Source: Pomphorhynchus laevis (Eukaryota > Acanthocephala > Palaeacanthocephala > Echinorhynchida > Pomphorhynchidae). Taken from it: a DNA stretch of 64,000 nt. The DNA is taken from the NCBI GenBank assembly GCA_012934845.2, contig WNNJ02000623.1:1-64000 (forward strand), in the 5' to 3' direction. The notes below the pieces were generated by a model. It was not told where the DNA came from and made no database searches. It saw nothing but the letters and a program-made list of their open reading frames with translations. The position numbers were made by a program, and so were the translations under genes. Within the stretch, counting starts at the first letter, position 1. Each line of letters begins with the position of its first letter. Of the stretch, positions 1 to 9,965 are shown in pieces.

Positions 1-603
1 AGTTGATTGGCGTATATGAATGGGCAGATGGTTCCACGATAGAGGAGCAGCCACCAGGGTAGAGCGGAATCCAAAAGAGGTAGAGTAATTTGGGACATGT
101 AAAAGAAGGGAATTACGGGAACGCAGAGCACAATACACAGTACGAGAATTGTCGAGAAAAGGAAGGTTGAGAAATGAAGGGGTATAAGTTATAAGGCGAA
201 AAGCAATGATAAGAAGACGAATTTGAACACGACAATAAATTGTAGGCAAATCAAGAAAAACAAGATAGTGGGATGTATGATCAAAACGACGAAGACGGAG
301 GAGAACTCGAACGGCAGCGTTGATGATGCGTTGTAAAGGAAGAAGAGTGGATTTAGGTGAGTTGGAAAATAGACTAAGACAGTAATCAAGTCTTGAGAAA
401 AGAAGAGAAGATATGAGAGTCGTACAAGAAGGGAAATCGATCAATCTACGAACTTGACGGAGATTGCGGAGTATCAAGGTAGATAAGCGTACTTTATCAC
501 TAACGAAAGGTTTAAGTGAAAGTCGGTTGTCGAAATGAAAGCCTAGGAAAACGAGATTATCAACGATAGGAAGAATTGTAGAATTTAGTGATACGGAAAA
601 AGG

Positions 604-1511
604 TTACAAGCCGAAGCTTCGAGGTAGGATCCAAATAATTTTAGATTTATCAGGATTCAGAGAAAGGCGAAGGGAAGAAAGATGATTGGAAATTGAGACA
701 ATACAGTCGGAAGCAGAAACACTAAGATCGTGAATACGATAAACAGGTGCATGAGCATAGATGAGAATGTCATCTGCATATTGCATAACATGGAAGTTAA
801 ATTTATGAGAAATCGAAGACAAATCACCGAGAAGAAGAGATAAAAGCATATGGCCTAATACGGAGCCTTGTGGAACACCGGACGGGATGGACGAAGGATG
901 GGAGAGAAGAGTTAGAATAGACGCGAAATGTACGGTTTGATAGATATGAAGAAAACCATGATACAGTGGGTAAAGAGAAGCCATAATCATGACGAAGGCG
1001 ATGGAGAAGAATCGAGTGATCGACGATGTCAAAAGCAGACGATAGATCAAGAGAAACTATGACACTACATAATTTTTGATCGCGCGAGATGAGTAAGTCG
1101 TTATAAACTTTAAGACATGCAATTGCGGTAGAGTGATTAGAGCGAAAAGCGGCTCTAAACTCCTTGAGCGAAAAGACGCTCAAGGAGTTTAGAGAGGGTT
1201 GGGGGAAGTGAAATAGGACGGTACGAAGATGGTAGTGAGGAGTCGAGACATTGCTTTTTGATGAGAGGACGAACAGTGGCGCATTTCCAGATGGAAGGAA
1301 ATGTACGGCTACGGATGGACGAGTTGAACAATGTGGTTAGGAAGGGTAAGATAGAGGAGCAGATATTTTTAAGCAAGTGAGTGGGAATTGGGTCAGAAAG
1401 AGAGGTTTTATTAGGTAATGACAGCAGGACCGAAGATACTTCATCAGACGAATCGGGAAGACGGTGGAATAGTTCTAGGAGGGAAGTATTTAAAGAGAAG
1501 AGTGGGTACAA
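604..1511 (-). pseudogene. LINE family A reverse transcriptase, broken (copy 1)
   Basis: RT domain spread over three overlapping frames: 1511-1155 (fingers, YRPISLPPTLSKLLERL), 1183-824 (palm, IVSLDLSSAFDIVDHSILL) and 1050-604 (SGVPQGSVLG then QYADDILIYA). The catalytic Asp pair is present. The first break coincides with a short fold-back at 1153-1194 that replaces about 70 bases found in the third copy (near 63.6 kb). The same lesion is in copy 2. RNA-dependent DNA synthesis is the known family role; this copy is not expected to be active. Confidence 0.85.
1153..1194. repeat. Perfect 18-bp fold-back inside LINE RT (copy 1)
   Basis: Positions 1153-1170 and 1177-1194 are exact reverse complements with a six-base loop. 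The arm reads CTCTAAACTCCTTGAGCG. The less altered copy at 63.6 kb has normal coding sequence here, so the hairpin replaced coding DNA. Confidence 0.9.
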
Positions 1512-1632
1512 GGGGGGCTATGGGTAGTAGGGAAAGTAAATTAGATAGCTTAGTTTGTAGATAAGAAGAAAATTCATCAGGATTTATATTACAATGGGTT
1601 GATGATCGTAAATTAATTGAGTTTAAGATTTT

Positions 1633-2799
1633 CTAATGAGATTTAGAGTTGGAAGATGACTCGAGTTGATTTTGCCAAAAGAGAGTACGTTTAGTACGTA
1701 TAAGAATGAGATGTGAACCGCATAGAGAAAAGTAGAAATCACGAAGATTTGGGAGTGAGTTGGGGGAACGTTTAAGAAAGCGTTTATACATACGAAAAGA
1801 GTAACGGAGTCGACGCTTAGAAAGACTACAGTCAGAATCGAACCAGGGAGCATGGCGCAAACGCCGGGGACGTCGAAATCGACTAGGCAGAAGGTTATTG
1901 ATAATATACATAAGTTCTAAATCAAACAGGATGCAGAGATCATCGGGAGAGAGATAGTTAAGAGGTAGTGAAAAGAGTGAAGAATTGAGTAAGGATGTGC
2001 AGAGAATAGGGATATCGAGAAGCTTCCATGGTCGACTTGGTGTGGATAATGGTAAAGGCGGAGAAGGAGGATGGGGACGAGTAAGAGTGACAAGGAAATG
2101 ATCGGACAAACCAGGATCAGTAATTGACAAGGAGGTATAGTCATTGAAGCAGTTAGGAACAGCAATGATGTCGAGAGCACCGCCGAGAATATGAATTGGG
2201 CTTGTTGAAAGTAATTTATAGTTAAAATCAGAAAAAATATTAGTTAAAGTGATATAGTCAGAGTCAGCCGGGCGATCAAGACGAATGTTAAAGTCACCGA
2301 GAACAAAAGGAGTATAAGACAATGAACAGTGAGACATTAGATCTGCAAGGTCGCTAAAGATTATACGGGAATGTGCGGCTGAGCCTGGACGGTATATAAT
2401 CACAAGCTCCATAGAGAAAGGAGTTGATAATCTGCATGTGAGTAATTCGAACGAAGTATAACGAATGTTAAAGTTGATTTTACGTAAAGACATTGGGTGA
2501 CGAGCAATGGCAACAATACCGCCATGGTTCAAATCAGTAGATGTATGAGAGGCAATTAGACGAGCTGATTCAACTAAAGAACAACCAGAGCGACATGGAC
2601 GACTAATAGCAAGATCGTCGGAGTCGCAATGCCAGGATTCGGTATTGCAGAGAATATCGATAGATAATTGATCGAAGATATCAAGGAGCATATCAGCTTT
2701 ATGAAGAATGGAGCGAGTGTTGAATAGACTAAGACGAAAAGTATGCTTAGGAGCGAGATCGACTAGCGAAGAAGACAAGGGGGAGAGATGGGACGCCAT
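1633..2799 (-). CDS. LINE family A endonuclease frame (copy 1)
   Basis: A 388-residue open frame carrying an exonuclease-endonuclease-phosphatase (APE) domain, which nicks target DNA to prime reverse transcription. Visible motifs in order: Asn in FNTRS (near residue 27), Glu in TESWH (near 54), YRPGS, LGDFNIRLD, GALDIIAVP and LSDHF near the end of the domain. A basic, Trp/Arg-rich linker (WFDSDCSLSKRRLR) follows before RT. The start is the ATG inside ATGGCGTCCC, at the same position as in copy 2. Compared with copy 2 (391 residues) it lacks one Ser codon and one Leu-Thr pair and has two substitutions. RT follows in another frame, so this copy cannot make the full polyprotein. Confidence 0.88.
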   Translation of the reverse strand: MASHLSPLSSSLVDLAPKHTFRLSLFNTRSILHKADMLLDIFDQLSIDILCNTESWHCDSDDLAISRPCRSGCSLVESARLIASHTSTDLNHGGIVAIARHPMSLRKINFNIRYTSFELLTCRLSTPFSMELVIIYRPGSAAHSRIIFSDLADLMSHCSLSYTPFVLGDFNIRLDRPADSDYITLTNIFSDFNYKLLSTSPIHILGGALDIIAVPNCFNDYTSLSITDPGLSDHFLVTLTRPHPPSPPLPLSTPSRPWKLLDIPILCTSLLNSSLFSLPLNYLSPDDLCILFDLELMYIINNLLPSRFRRPRRLRHAPWFDSDCSLSKRRLRYSFRMYKRFLKRSPNSLPNLRDFYFSLCGSHLILIRTKRTLFWQNQLESSSNSKSH

Positions 2800-3637
2800 C
2801 GAATTTTTGGCCTTGTGTGTACAACGTGAAAATTTCCGTTGATTTGACGTATAGATAAGGATGACTCGCCGTTTGTTTCACGTCGATGTTTCTCAATGCG
2901 AGCTAAATTGAGCTGGGCAATATCAGAAGGGGAGCGGTTAGGAAAGATACGGCAAGTAGATGAAGTGGTAAGAAGTTTAAAACGTTGGGAGAATACCGAA
3001 GAGGCATGTGAACTATGTCGGAAAACGATTTTTAAGAGTGGAGGACTGATATGATTGGATTTAGTGGATTTGTTTAAACGAATAAAGGATACAGGAGCGA
3101 TATCATTGAAGAGGGATGGGCTATCATCAGGAAGAATGGTTGCTAGGATAGACCTGAAAGCAGATACATCATCAAGGCGAGATTGTGGAGAAGCAGATTC
3201 GGAAAGCTTTGAGTTTGATATGATTATACAGCGGTCGCGTGAAGGAAAACGATTTCGTGGAAGTGGTGGACGGAAAGGCCTGGTAGCAGTAGAGGCAGAA
3301 GAGCAGATAAACGTGGGAATGACAGGGGTGCTTGATAAAGAATTAATATTGGTTAGAGCAAGTGTGACAGGAGCGGGGTGTTGAATCGCTTGATCAGAGA
3401 TGTGACCTGAGATGATTTTAAATGAAGGATGTAAATTATTTGGAAGTGTTACGTGGGAGGTAGAGTAAGGATAATTAAGATATGTTGGGGCATGAGTGAC
3501 AGGAATGGAGTGTTGATTCAGTTGATCGGAAATGTTACTGGAAATGATTTTGATAAAAGGATGTAAATTATTGAGAAGTGATACGGGGGATGTCGAGTAA
3601 GGAGTTCGTAAAGAGAATAAAGAAGTTTGAGATTTAT

Positions 3638-4030
3638 TTAGATTGGGGAGGAATAGGAAAGAGGAGGTACGAGATGAAAAGCTTTACCGTTAGCATTGTT
3701 AGAATGAGAAAGATTAATGGAAGTTTGGTACGTAGTTGAACGAGGAGTGTGTGAGAGAGTAGGTTCAATAATGGAATCATAAGATGCGAAGTCAGGTGTT
3801 GATGCGAGGGAAGCATCTAAAACAGCATTGATCTGAGTAGTCGTGTGTGATACAGGAGTAGAGGAGCAGGATAACTGTAGTAGTCGTACTGATGTACAAA
3901 AACCGCATGTGAACTGTTTACGTTTATACACCGAGTGGTCGGATATTTTAACACGAACAAGTGATCATACATCACAATTTTCGGAATCGCATCCAACTTC
4001 AAAACTGGTATAACCATCATTGCATTCCGA
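3638..4030 (-). pseudogene. LINE family A ORF1 N-terminus with PHD-like finger (copy 1)
   Basis: Reading right to left, the translation gives EVGCDSENCDV, a stop, then a stretch ending FTCGFCTS, followed by a Ser/Thr-rich linker. This is the Cys-x4-Cys-x2-(Trp)...Cys-x2-Cys finger of family A copy 2 (17904-18344), with Trp replaced by stop. ORF1 proteins of LINEs bind the element RNA; the exact role of this finger is not known to me. The sequence is only roughly 75-80% like copy 2, unlike the rest of the element. Confidence 0.65.
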
Positions 4031-4040
4031 TGTGTAAGAT

Positions 4041-4120
4041 TCTGGAACTGACAGGAATAATCTGGAACTGACAGGAATAATCTGGAACTGACAGGAATAA
4101 TCTGGAACTGACAGGAATAA
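4041..4120. repeat. Four perfect 20-bp tandem repeats
   Basis: The unit tctggaactgacaggaataa is repeated exactly four times. It sits between the 5' end of minus-strand family A copy 1 and the 5' region of plus-strand family B, so it marks the centre of a head-to-head LINE pair. Identical copies imply recent expansion. Confidence 0.95.
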
Positions 4121-4399
4121 TTGTATGTATATTAGACCTCTAACTTTTTTAAGGTTTAAAAAATTTAACAGTTTTAACACACAAGGACTTTGATGGGAGT
4201 ACGTAAGAAGACAGCTACGACCTACACCAACTGTGATCAACTACAAGTACAGTGATCGACACACGACTGCAGGGTCTGGACTACAATCGCATGCGACAAC
4301 AGTAAATCGAAAGAAGACTTCCTATGCGGCTTTTGTGCCAACAAACTCATAGGCGACCTCTCCCATAAGAACATATCAACCTCCAACGTATCAATCAAA

Positions 4400-5011
4400 A
4401 TGACCTCCATTAACCTCCACTATTCTTCCACTCATAACCTTTCTTCACATCGCTCACCACCCTCTATATTATCCAAATCATCGTTGTCTTCCGCTGTCAA
4501 ACCTACTCCATTGATATCCTCAACTCCCAGCTCTCCTATCGTGATCTCTCCAACTCACGTTACTCGTCCTCCTTTACGGAAACGCTTTCCTTTTCGCGAT
4601 CGTTGTGTCATCGTCACTAATATAACTCCTTCCACCTCTTTATCTCCACAAGCACGTCTCGACCACGATGTTTCCGCATTCAGATTCATCCTCTCGTCTC
4701 TTGTTCCTGCAGATAAACCATCATTTTTGAACAACATCTCTCCTGTCGCATTCATCCGCCTAAATAAATCTTCTCAATCTAATCATTCTAAGCCTTATCT
4801 CCGGAAAATTGTTTTCAAGCATCACTTTCGGGTATCTTCTGTCCTCTCTCAACGATTTAAACTCATGTCATCTTTAACTACTCAAATTTTCCCTGTTCGC
4901 ACCCACTCCAAAATCGCTCAACTCTCTTCTAGCCGCATCAAAAACCGCCGTCGCGATCGAAACGGCGAAACATCTCTCTATTCGAAACATAGACAGAAAT
5001 TTTCAAGTTGA
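4400..5011 (+). CDS. LINE family B ORF1 protein
   Basis: 203 residues. The N-terminal half is Ser/Thr/Pro-rich. The C-terminal half begins with RDRCVIVTNI and continues with a regular alpha/beta-looking domain (VSAFRFILSSL, VAFIRLNKS, YLRKIVFKHHF, SSVLSQRFKL), ending in an Arg/Lys-rich tail. The same layout is seen in ORF1 of family A, family C (15766-16302) and family E (31600-32043), so I read it as the shared RNA-binding-type ORF1 domain, possibly RRM-like. That assignment is inference from pattern. ORF2 begins 22 bases after its stop. Confidence 0.7.
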   Translation: MTSINLHYSSTHNLSSHRSPPSILSKSSLSSAVKPTPLISSTPSSPIVISPTHVTRPPLRKRFPFRDRCVIVTNITPSTSLSPQARLDHDVSAFRFILSSLVPADKPSFLNNISPVAFIRLNKSSQSNHSKPYLRKIVFKHHFRVSSVLSQRFKLMSSLTTQIFPVRTHSKIAQLSSSRIKNRRRDRNGETSLYSKHRQKFSS

Positions 5012-5032
5012 CCACACCCGCCCCAAAATTCG

Positions 5033-6958
5033 ATGGAGCTTTATCTTCCCTATGTGTCTTCTCCGAAAGACCATTTCACCACCACACACGGTTTCCGCCT
5101 AGGCCTCCTTAACACTAGATCTATTTTCAATAAATCCGATCTCATCCTCAACCTATTCATTAAGCAATCCATCGATCTCTTCTGCCTCACCGAATCCTGG
5201 CACTCCGATTCTGACGACCTCTCCATCCGCCGTCTACTGTCTGACGGGTGCTCACCAGTCGAATCCGCTCGCCCCCTCAGCAAATCCCCTTCTAAATTCT
5301 CTAATCATTGCGGCATTGTCGCATTCGCCCGTCACCCCGCGTCTATTCACAAAATCACTTCCCCTTTCAGTCCTTGCTCTTTTGAACTGCTCACTTGTCG
5401 TTCTTCTAACCCGATCACTCTAGATCTCGCCATTGTATACCGTCCTGGTTCATCTGCTCCTACCTCCTTATTTTTTACCGAACTCGCTGACCTTCTGTTC
5501 CACTGTTCTTTGTCCTCCATCCCTTCAATAGTTCTTGGCGGCTTCAACATCCGCCTCGACCGCCACTCTTCCACCGAGTCCATCCAGTTCATCATTTTAT
5601 CCAACTATAACTACAAACCCAACTCCACTGCCCCCACACATATCCTCGGTGGGGCACTCGACATCATCGCTGTCCCCAATCATTTTGCCGTCTACACCTC
5701 ACTGTCCATCTCCGATCCTGGTCTATCCGATCACATTCTCGTCACCCTTAATCTCACTTTTAACCACTCCACGCCTCACAAACCTACCACACCCACCAAG
5801 GGCATACTACGTCGCCCCTGGAGAAAACTTAACCTCCAACTTTTCGGCCCCGCCTTACTTAAATCGTCTCTATCTTCTCACACAATAACATCATCCTCAT
5901 CTCACGATATTGCCTTTCTTTTCGACTCTGAACTCACATCCACTCTCAATCTTCTCTTTCTCTTCAAGCTTCACCTTCACTGTCGCTTTCACCGTGCCAC
6001 ATGGTTTGACATCCAATGCCTACTCTCAAAGCGTCGACTCCGTCATTCCTTTCGAGTCTATCACCGCTCTCTCAGACGTGATATCAGCTTGCTCACTCCG
6101 TCTCTCCGTGATTCCTATCTTGATCTTCTCCGGTATTACCTACACCTACTACGTACCAAATGCAACTCTTTTTGGCAGCATAAAATCAACACTTCGTTCA
6201 ACTCCGAGTATCTCTGGAATATTTTTTGTGCAATGCTTTATCGCTTATCTTCGTCTTGCAACATTAATCCCCATGATTATTCGTCATTTCTTCAGACCAA
6301 AGTATCCACGTTGCTCTTACTGATACTTACTGATACCTGCCGAAGCATCCTACTGATACTCGCCAGCATCTTACTGATACTCGCCTCGCATCCTCCTCCT
6401 GGAACTCTTTCATATTCTCCTTGTCTCACCTGCCGAAGTATCATCCGTCCTAATGTCCTTGCCCAACAAAACCTCACATGCCGATCCCCTGCCTACCCCA
6501 TTCTTAAGTCCATATGCTCATTGATATCCCCATACCTCACCACCTTGTTTAACTGGTCCATCCGCAGTCGTATATTTTCATCACACTGGAAATCCGCCAT
6601 CGTTCTTCCCCTCCTTAAGAAACAATCGCTCGACCCTTCACTTCCTCCCAGCTATCACCCTATTTCACTCCTCCCTACTTTTTCCACGATCTTACAGCGC
6701 CTTATCTTAATACAGATCAACGTTTATCTCTCTTCATCCAATCTTTATCCTCTTTTCCAATCCGCTTTCCGCTCTAATCACTCCACAGAAATCGCCTGCA
6801 TGAAAGTTTACAATGGCCTACTCATTTCTCGTGACAATGCTCTATATAGTGTTATCATCTTCCTCGACCTCACCTCCGCCTTCGACATCGTCGACCACAA
6901 CATCCTCCTTTCTCGCATTCGTTATGATTACGGCTTTTCTTCTTCCTCCGTAGCATGA
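5033..6958 (+). CDS. LINE family B ORF2, endonuclease plus partial RT
   Basis: 641 residues. The APE endonuclease (about 1-240) shows NTRS, TESWHSD, YRPGS, VLGGFNIRLD (Gly where the catalytic-motif Asp of LGDFN normally lies), GALDIIAVP and LSDHI. A basic linker with WFDIQCLLSKRRLR follows. RT begins near residue 480 (ISPYLTTLFNWSIRSR, YHPISLLPTFS) and reaches the palm motif IIFLDLTSAFDIVDHNILL before the stop. About 80 bases of repeated 'ctgatactcgccagcatc'-like sequence near 6320-6390 have expanded the linker. The Asp-to-Gly change and early stop suggest a dead copy. Target nicking and reverse transcription are the known family roles. Confidence 0.82.
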   Translation: MELYLPYVSSPKDHFTTTHGFRLGLLNTRSIFNKSDLILNLFIKQSIDLFCLTESWHSDSDDLSIRRLLSDGCSPVESARPLSKSPSKFSNHCGIVAFARHPASIHKITSPFSPCSFELLTCRSSNPITLDLAIVYRPGSSAPTSLFFTELADLLFHCSLSSIPSIVLGGFNIRLDRHSSTESIQFIILSNYNYKPNSTAPTHILGGALDIIAVPNHFAVYTSLSISDPGLSDHILVTLNLTFNHSTPHKPTTPTKGILRRPWRKLNLQLFGPALLKSSLSSHTITSSSSHDIAFLFDSELTSTLNLLFLFKLHLHCRFHRATWFDIQCLLSKRRLRHSFRVYHRSLRRDISLLTPSLRDSYLDLLRYYLHLLRTKCNSFWQHKINTSFNSEYLWNIFCAMLYRLSSSCNINPHDYSSFLQTKVSTLLLLILTDTCRSILLILASILLILASHPPPGTLSYSPCLTCRSIIRPNVLAQQNLTCRSPAYPILKSICSLISPYLTTLFNWSIRSRIFSSHWKSAIVLPLLKKQSLDPSLPPSYHPISLLPTFSTILQRLILIQINVYLSSSNLYPLFQSAFRSNHSTEIACMKVYNGLLISRDNALYSVIIFLDLTSAFDIVDHNILLSRIRYDYGFSSSSVA

Positions 6959-7497
6959 TTTGCCTCATATTTATCCGATCTTTCTTTTCGAGTCTGTCCA
7001 AATTCATCATCCTCTCCTCCCATCCCTATTTTCTGCGGGGGTCCATAAGGTTCAGTACTAGGACCCCTGCTTTTCTCTTTTCTACTTAGCGATCTCTCTT
7101 CGTTTATCAAACCTTCCTCCTTTAAAGTCATGCAATACTCCGATGACATCCTCATATATGCTCATGCACCCGTCCATCGCATACACGATATCGAAATTTC
7201 TGCCTCCAACTGTTTTTCTTATATCTACAAATGACTCTCCCATCTTCGTCTCGTTCTAAACCCAGGCAAGTCTAAAATAATGTGGATCCTCCCCCGTCAA
7301 CCTAGCATATCTCCTCCCCCTGTATCTTTTGCCTCATAAATCATCCCCGTACTCCACAATCTCACTTTCTTAGGATTCCATTTTGATGATCACTTTTCTC
7401 TTAAACCCTTTGTCCGCGACAAGGTCCACTCGTCTAACTTAATTTAAGTGACATCCGTCGTATCCCCCCCTTATTAACTTCCGTTCCTATATGTCTC

Positions 7498-8010
7498 TTC
7501 ATGACCACAACAAAACAAAAATGTAAATCATGTGTCGAGAAGGTGTGAACGGAGGAGGTGTTTGAATGTGATAAAGGAGGGAGCGCGGCGGACGTCGAGA
7601 GGGAGTTGATTCCAGGCGAGTGAGGCGGCGACGAGAAAGGATCGGAGACCGTAGTTGTTGGAGTAATTGGGAACGTGGAGTAAGAGGGTATGACGGGAAC
7701 GCAGCGATAGCGAGGTGGGGCGAGTGTCGTCTAAGAAAGGAAGGTTGATGAACGATGGGGAGCCGACAGCGATGAGACGAAAAGTTACGAGAAGAAGGCG
7801 GAGTTTGATATGTGGAAGGCGGAGTTTGATGCGGATGTGGGTCAGGAGAGTTGAGCTAAATATGTGAAGGTGTAGTCGAAGTGACGGAAACAAAATAGCA
7901 CCCGAACGGCGGTGTTGATTATTCGTTGTAGGGGTAGAATTATGGATTTTGGAGAGTTGGCGAAAAGACTAAGGCAGTAATCGATTTTAAGGAAAAGAAG
8001 CGATGAAGAA
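7498..8010 (-). mobile_element. L2-like family B 3'-end fragment
   Basis: Minus-strand C-terminal part of ORF2 (7893-7528, 121 residues: LLLHVPNYSNNYGLRSFLVAA then WNQLPLDVRRAPSFITFKHLL) followed by the start of the 3' UTR, ending at 'catgaccac' near 7500. The terminal stem-loop seen in other copies is cut off. GC is higher than in the flanks, as in family B ORF2. Confidence 0.8.
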
Positions 8011-8470
8011 TATGTTGCTTAAGCTCTACGACCTGAGCTAGCAAACTACACAAACTCGAATAGCCGATTGACAAATGCCGTGAAACATTACCAACACTAT
8101 ATGTTTGTTGTTTCGCCTTAAAAATACCTTCGAATGAAACCAGACTTCCTAACGGAGGACAAATATCTCGACTGCTACTGTTTGAAGGAGACACTATCGG
8201 TAGATCCACAATCTGCCCACATTGTAAAAAATTTGTTGTTAGTTTTGCTCATAGATGCTTCATTGGAACCCATCAAACTGTCGGTCGCCATTTCACAACG
8301 CGAAAATTTCGAACACAAAAGTAAACTTCACCACTAGCTAAACGACTTTTCAATTCGTCCTTTGCTTTCCTAAGCTTTATACGGTCCTCTAATGCGAGAT
8401 TACTATTATATACCGACTTCCAAGGGAGCTGAAGCCCGTAAGGAAGCATCACATCGAATAAAAAAGAGAG
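8011..8470. other. Unassigned stretch
   Basis: No recognisable domain on either strand. It ends in an A-rich run near 8460-8490. Probably decayed repeat sequence. Confidence 0.4.
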
Positions 8471-8625
8471 AAAAAAAAACGAAAAAAAACATCAAGAGTT
8501 CACGAGGTCAAGGTTTCGGCGTTTTTTGAATTGCACAGCAGAAGAGCTGTTGATCACACCAGGTGATAATTCATTCCATCGTTTACAGACGCGATCCATC
8601 ACTGTCCTGCAATAAATTTCGCTTA
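8471..8625 (-). mobile_element. LINE 3'-end fragment, WNELSPGV type
   Basis: The minus strand reads KRWNELSPGVINSSSAVQF then a basic KKRRNLDLVNS and a stop. This is the common C-terminus of CR1/jockey-type LINE polyproteins (W-N-x-L-P-x-x-V). An A-rich run on the plus strand lies just beyond the stop. The family cannot be set from so short a piece. Confidence 0.55.
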
Positions 8626-8639
8626 TAAACACACTTTTC

Positions 8640-9665
8640 AACTTAATATTTTCAACACTCGCTCAATTCTTCATAAAGCTAATCTGCTACTTGATATTTT
8701 CGATCAATTATCTATCGATATTCTCTGCATTTTCGAATCATGGCACTTTGACTCTAACGACTTTGCTATTCGTAGTATATGTTACTATGGTTGTTCTCTA
8801 TGTGAATAAGCTCCTTCAATTGTCTCTGCAACATCTACTTATTCTGGCCATGGCGGTATTGTTGCCATTACTCGTCACCCAATGTTTCTACGAAAAATTA
8901 ATGGTAGCATCCAGGCTCAACTACAACCTCAAGTATGTTCATTAACAAGCTTGCAGATCTTCTTTCTCATTGTTCATTGTCTTATATTCCTCCTTTATCA
9001 TTTTCCGTCACTCATACTCGTCCCCATCCTCATTATACGCCTCCAACATTAACTACTTCAAATCGACGCTGGAAAATTCTCGATATCCCTATTCTCTGCG
9101 CAGCCCTAGGTAATTCTTCACATTCCACTTCTACTTAACTATCTTTCTCCCGATAATATAAAATTCTGTTTGATTCTGAACTTACGAGTATCCTCAATCA
9201 CATTCTACCTATTCAATTCCGACGTTTTCAGGGCTCGCGTTATGCTCCCTGGTTCGCTTTCAACTAGTTTACTAAGCGTCGACTCCGTCACTCTTTTCGT
9301 GTGTTTAATCGCTTTCTTAAACGTTCTCCAAACTCACTCACTCCAAATCTAAGTGCTTCCTACCTTTCTCTCAGCCGTTCCCATCTCATTCTTACGCGTA
9401 CTAAACGTACTCTCTTTTTGCGAAATCAACTCAAGTAATCTTCCAATTCCAAATCTCATTGAAAATCTTAAACTCAATTCTTTCAAGATCTTATACCTTT
9501 TGCAACATAAATCCTGATGAATGTTCTTCTAATTTACAATCTAAAGTATCTAATTTAATTTCTCTTCTACCCATATGGGCTTTGTATCCTCTCTCCTCTT
9601 TAAATACTTCCCTCCTAGAGCTATTCCACCTTCCCGTTTCATCTATCGCTTCTTCTGTCATTAAT
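8640..9665 (+). mobile_element. L2-like family A fragment
   Basis: Decayed plus-strand family A. It starts in the APE domain (FNTRSILHKANLLLDIF, then ILCIFESWHFDSNDFAI), loses the middle of the endonuclease by deletion near 8930, resumes with SVTHTRPHPHYT and the basic linker, and stops in the region before RT near 9660. It is older than the 1-4 kb and 17.6-22.2 kb copies, judging by the number of breaks. Confidence 0.75.
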
Positions 9666-9965
9666 ATTAATACAAATTTATTTAATGTAACAAATGCGTA
9701 CAAGCTGAACGCTTACAAGTCCACAAACAAAAATGAAAAATTCAAGCAGATAAATTGTTTAAATGGGATCGGATTTGTCGTTTGAAGCGCGGCAGGGAAG
9801 TTGATTGGCGTATATGAATGGGCAGATGGTTCCACGATAGAGGAGCAGCCACCAGGGTAGAGCGGAGTCCAAAGGAGGTAGAGTAATTTGGGACATGTAA
9901 AAGAAGGGAATTACAGGGCCGCAGAAACAGTAAACATGACGAGAATTATCAAGACGACTGAAACC
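9666..9965 (-). mobile_element. L2-like family A 3'-terminal fragment
   Basis: Minus-strand 3' end, tail to tail with the preceding fragment. Positions 9797-9857 match window positions 1-61 base for base. The 3' UTR stem-loop of the family is recognisable at about 9675-9715 ('gcgtaca...gaacgctta' on the plus strand), though eroded, and an A/T tail follows at 9660-9675. Confidence 0.72.

Larger units (their letters stand above)
1..4040 (-). mobile_element. L2-like non-LTR retrotransposon, family A, copy 1
   Basis: Minus-strand LINE entering from the left window edge. In element order it has an ORF1 finger and linker (about 4030-3330), the rest of ORF1 (3330-2780), an apurinic-type endonuclease frame (2799-1633), reverse transcriptase pieces (1511-604) and the C-terminal region (about 600-1). 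The RT core reads SLDLSSAFDIVDHSILL and QYADDILIYAHA, typical of the L2/CR1 group. The C-terminal region has the L2-like pattern of hydrophobic 'LLLHVPNY' and 'WNxLPxHIR' segments. The copy is defective: RT is split over frames and the ORF1 finger carries a stop where family A copy 2 has Trp. Positions 62-3330 are almost identical to 18710-21990 on the other strand; the parts outside that are clearly more divergent. Confidence 0.9.
4123..7497 (+). mobile_element. L2-like non-LTR retrotransposon, family B
   Basis: A relative of family A with higher GC. It has a finger remnant (THDCRVWTTI... DFLCGFCANKLIGDL, about 4260-4370), ORF1 (4400-5011), ORF2 with APE endonuclease and RT (5033-6958), and further RT pieces to about 7440 (GSVLGPLLFSFLLSDLSS, QYSDDILIYAHA). 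The RT active site reads YSDD rather than YADD. Several frame breaks follow 6958. The end near 7497 abuts a minus-strand 3' end of the same family. Because that 3' piece lies on the wrong side for twin priming, the two are probably separate insertions or a rearrangement. Confidence 0.85.

Noticed and set aside
3055-3384. 109-residue plus-strand frame (and its counterpart at 18689-18988, minus)
   Set aside because: Antisense to the conserved ORF1 C-terminal domain of LINE family A.
4400-7990. Twin-primed single LINE insertion (plus-strand 5' part, minus-strand 3' part)
   Set aside because: Twin priming puts the inverted 5' part upstream of the 3' part; here it would lie beyond the 3' terminus, so separate insertions or rearrangement fit better.
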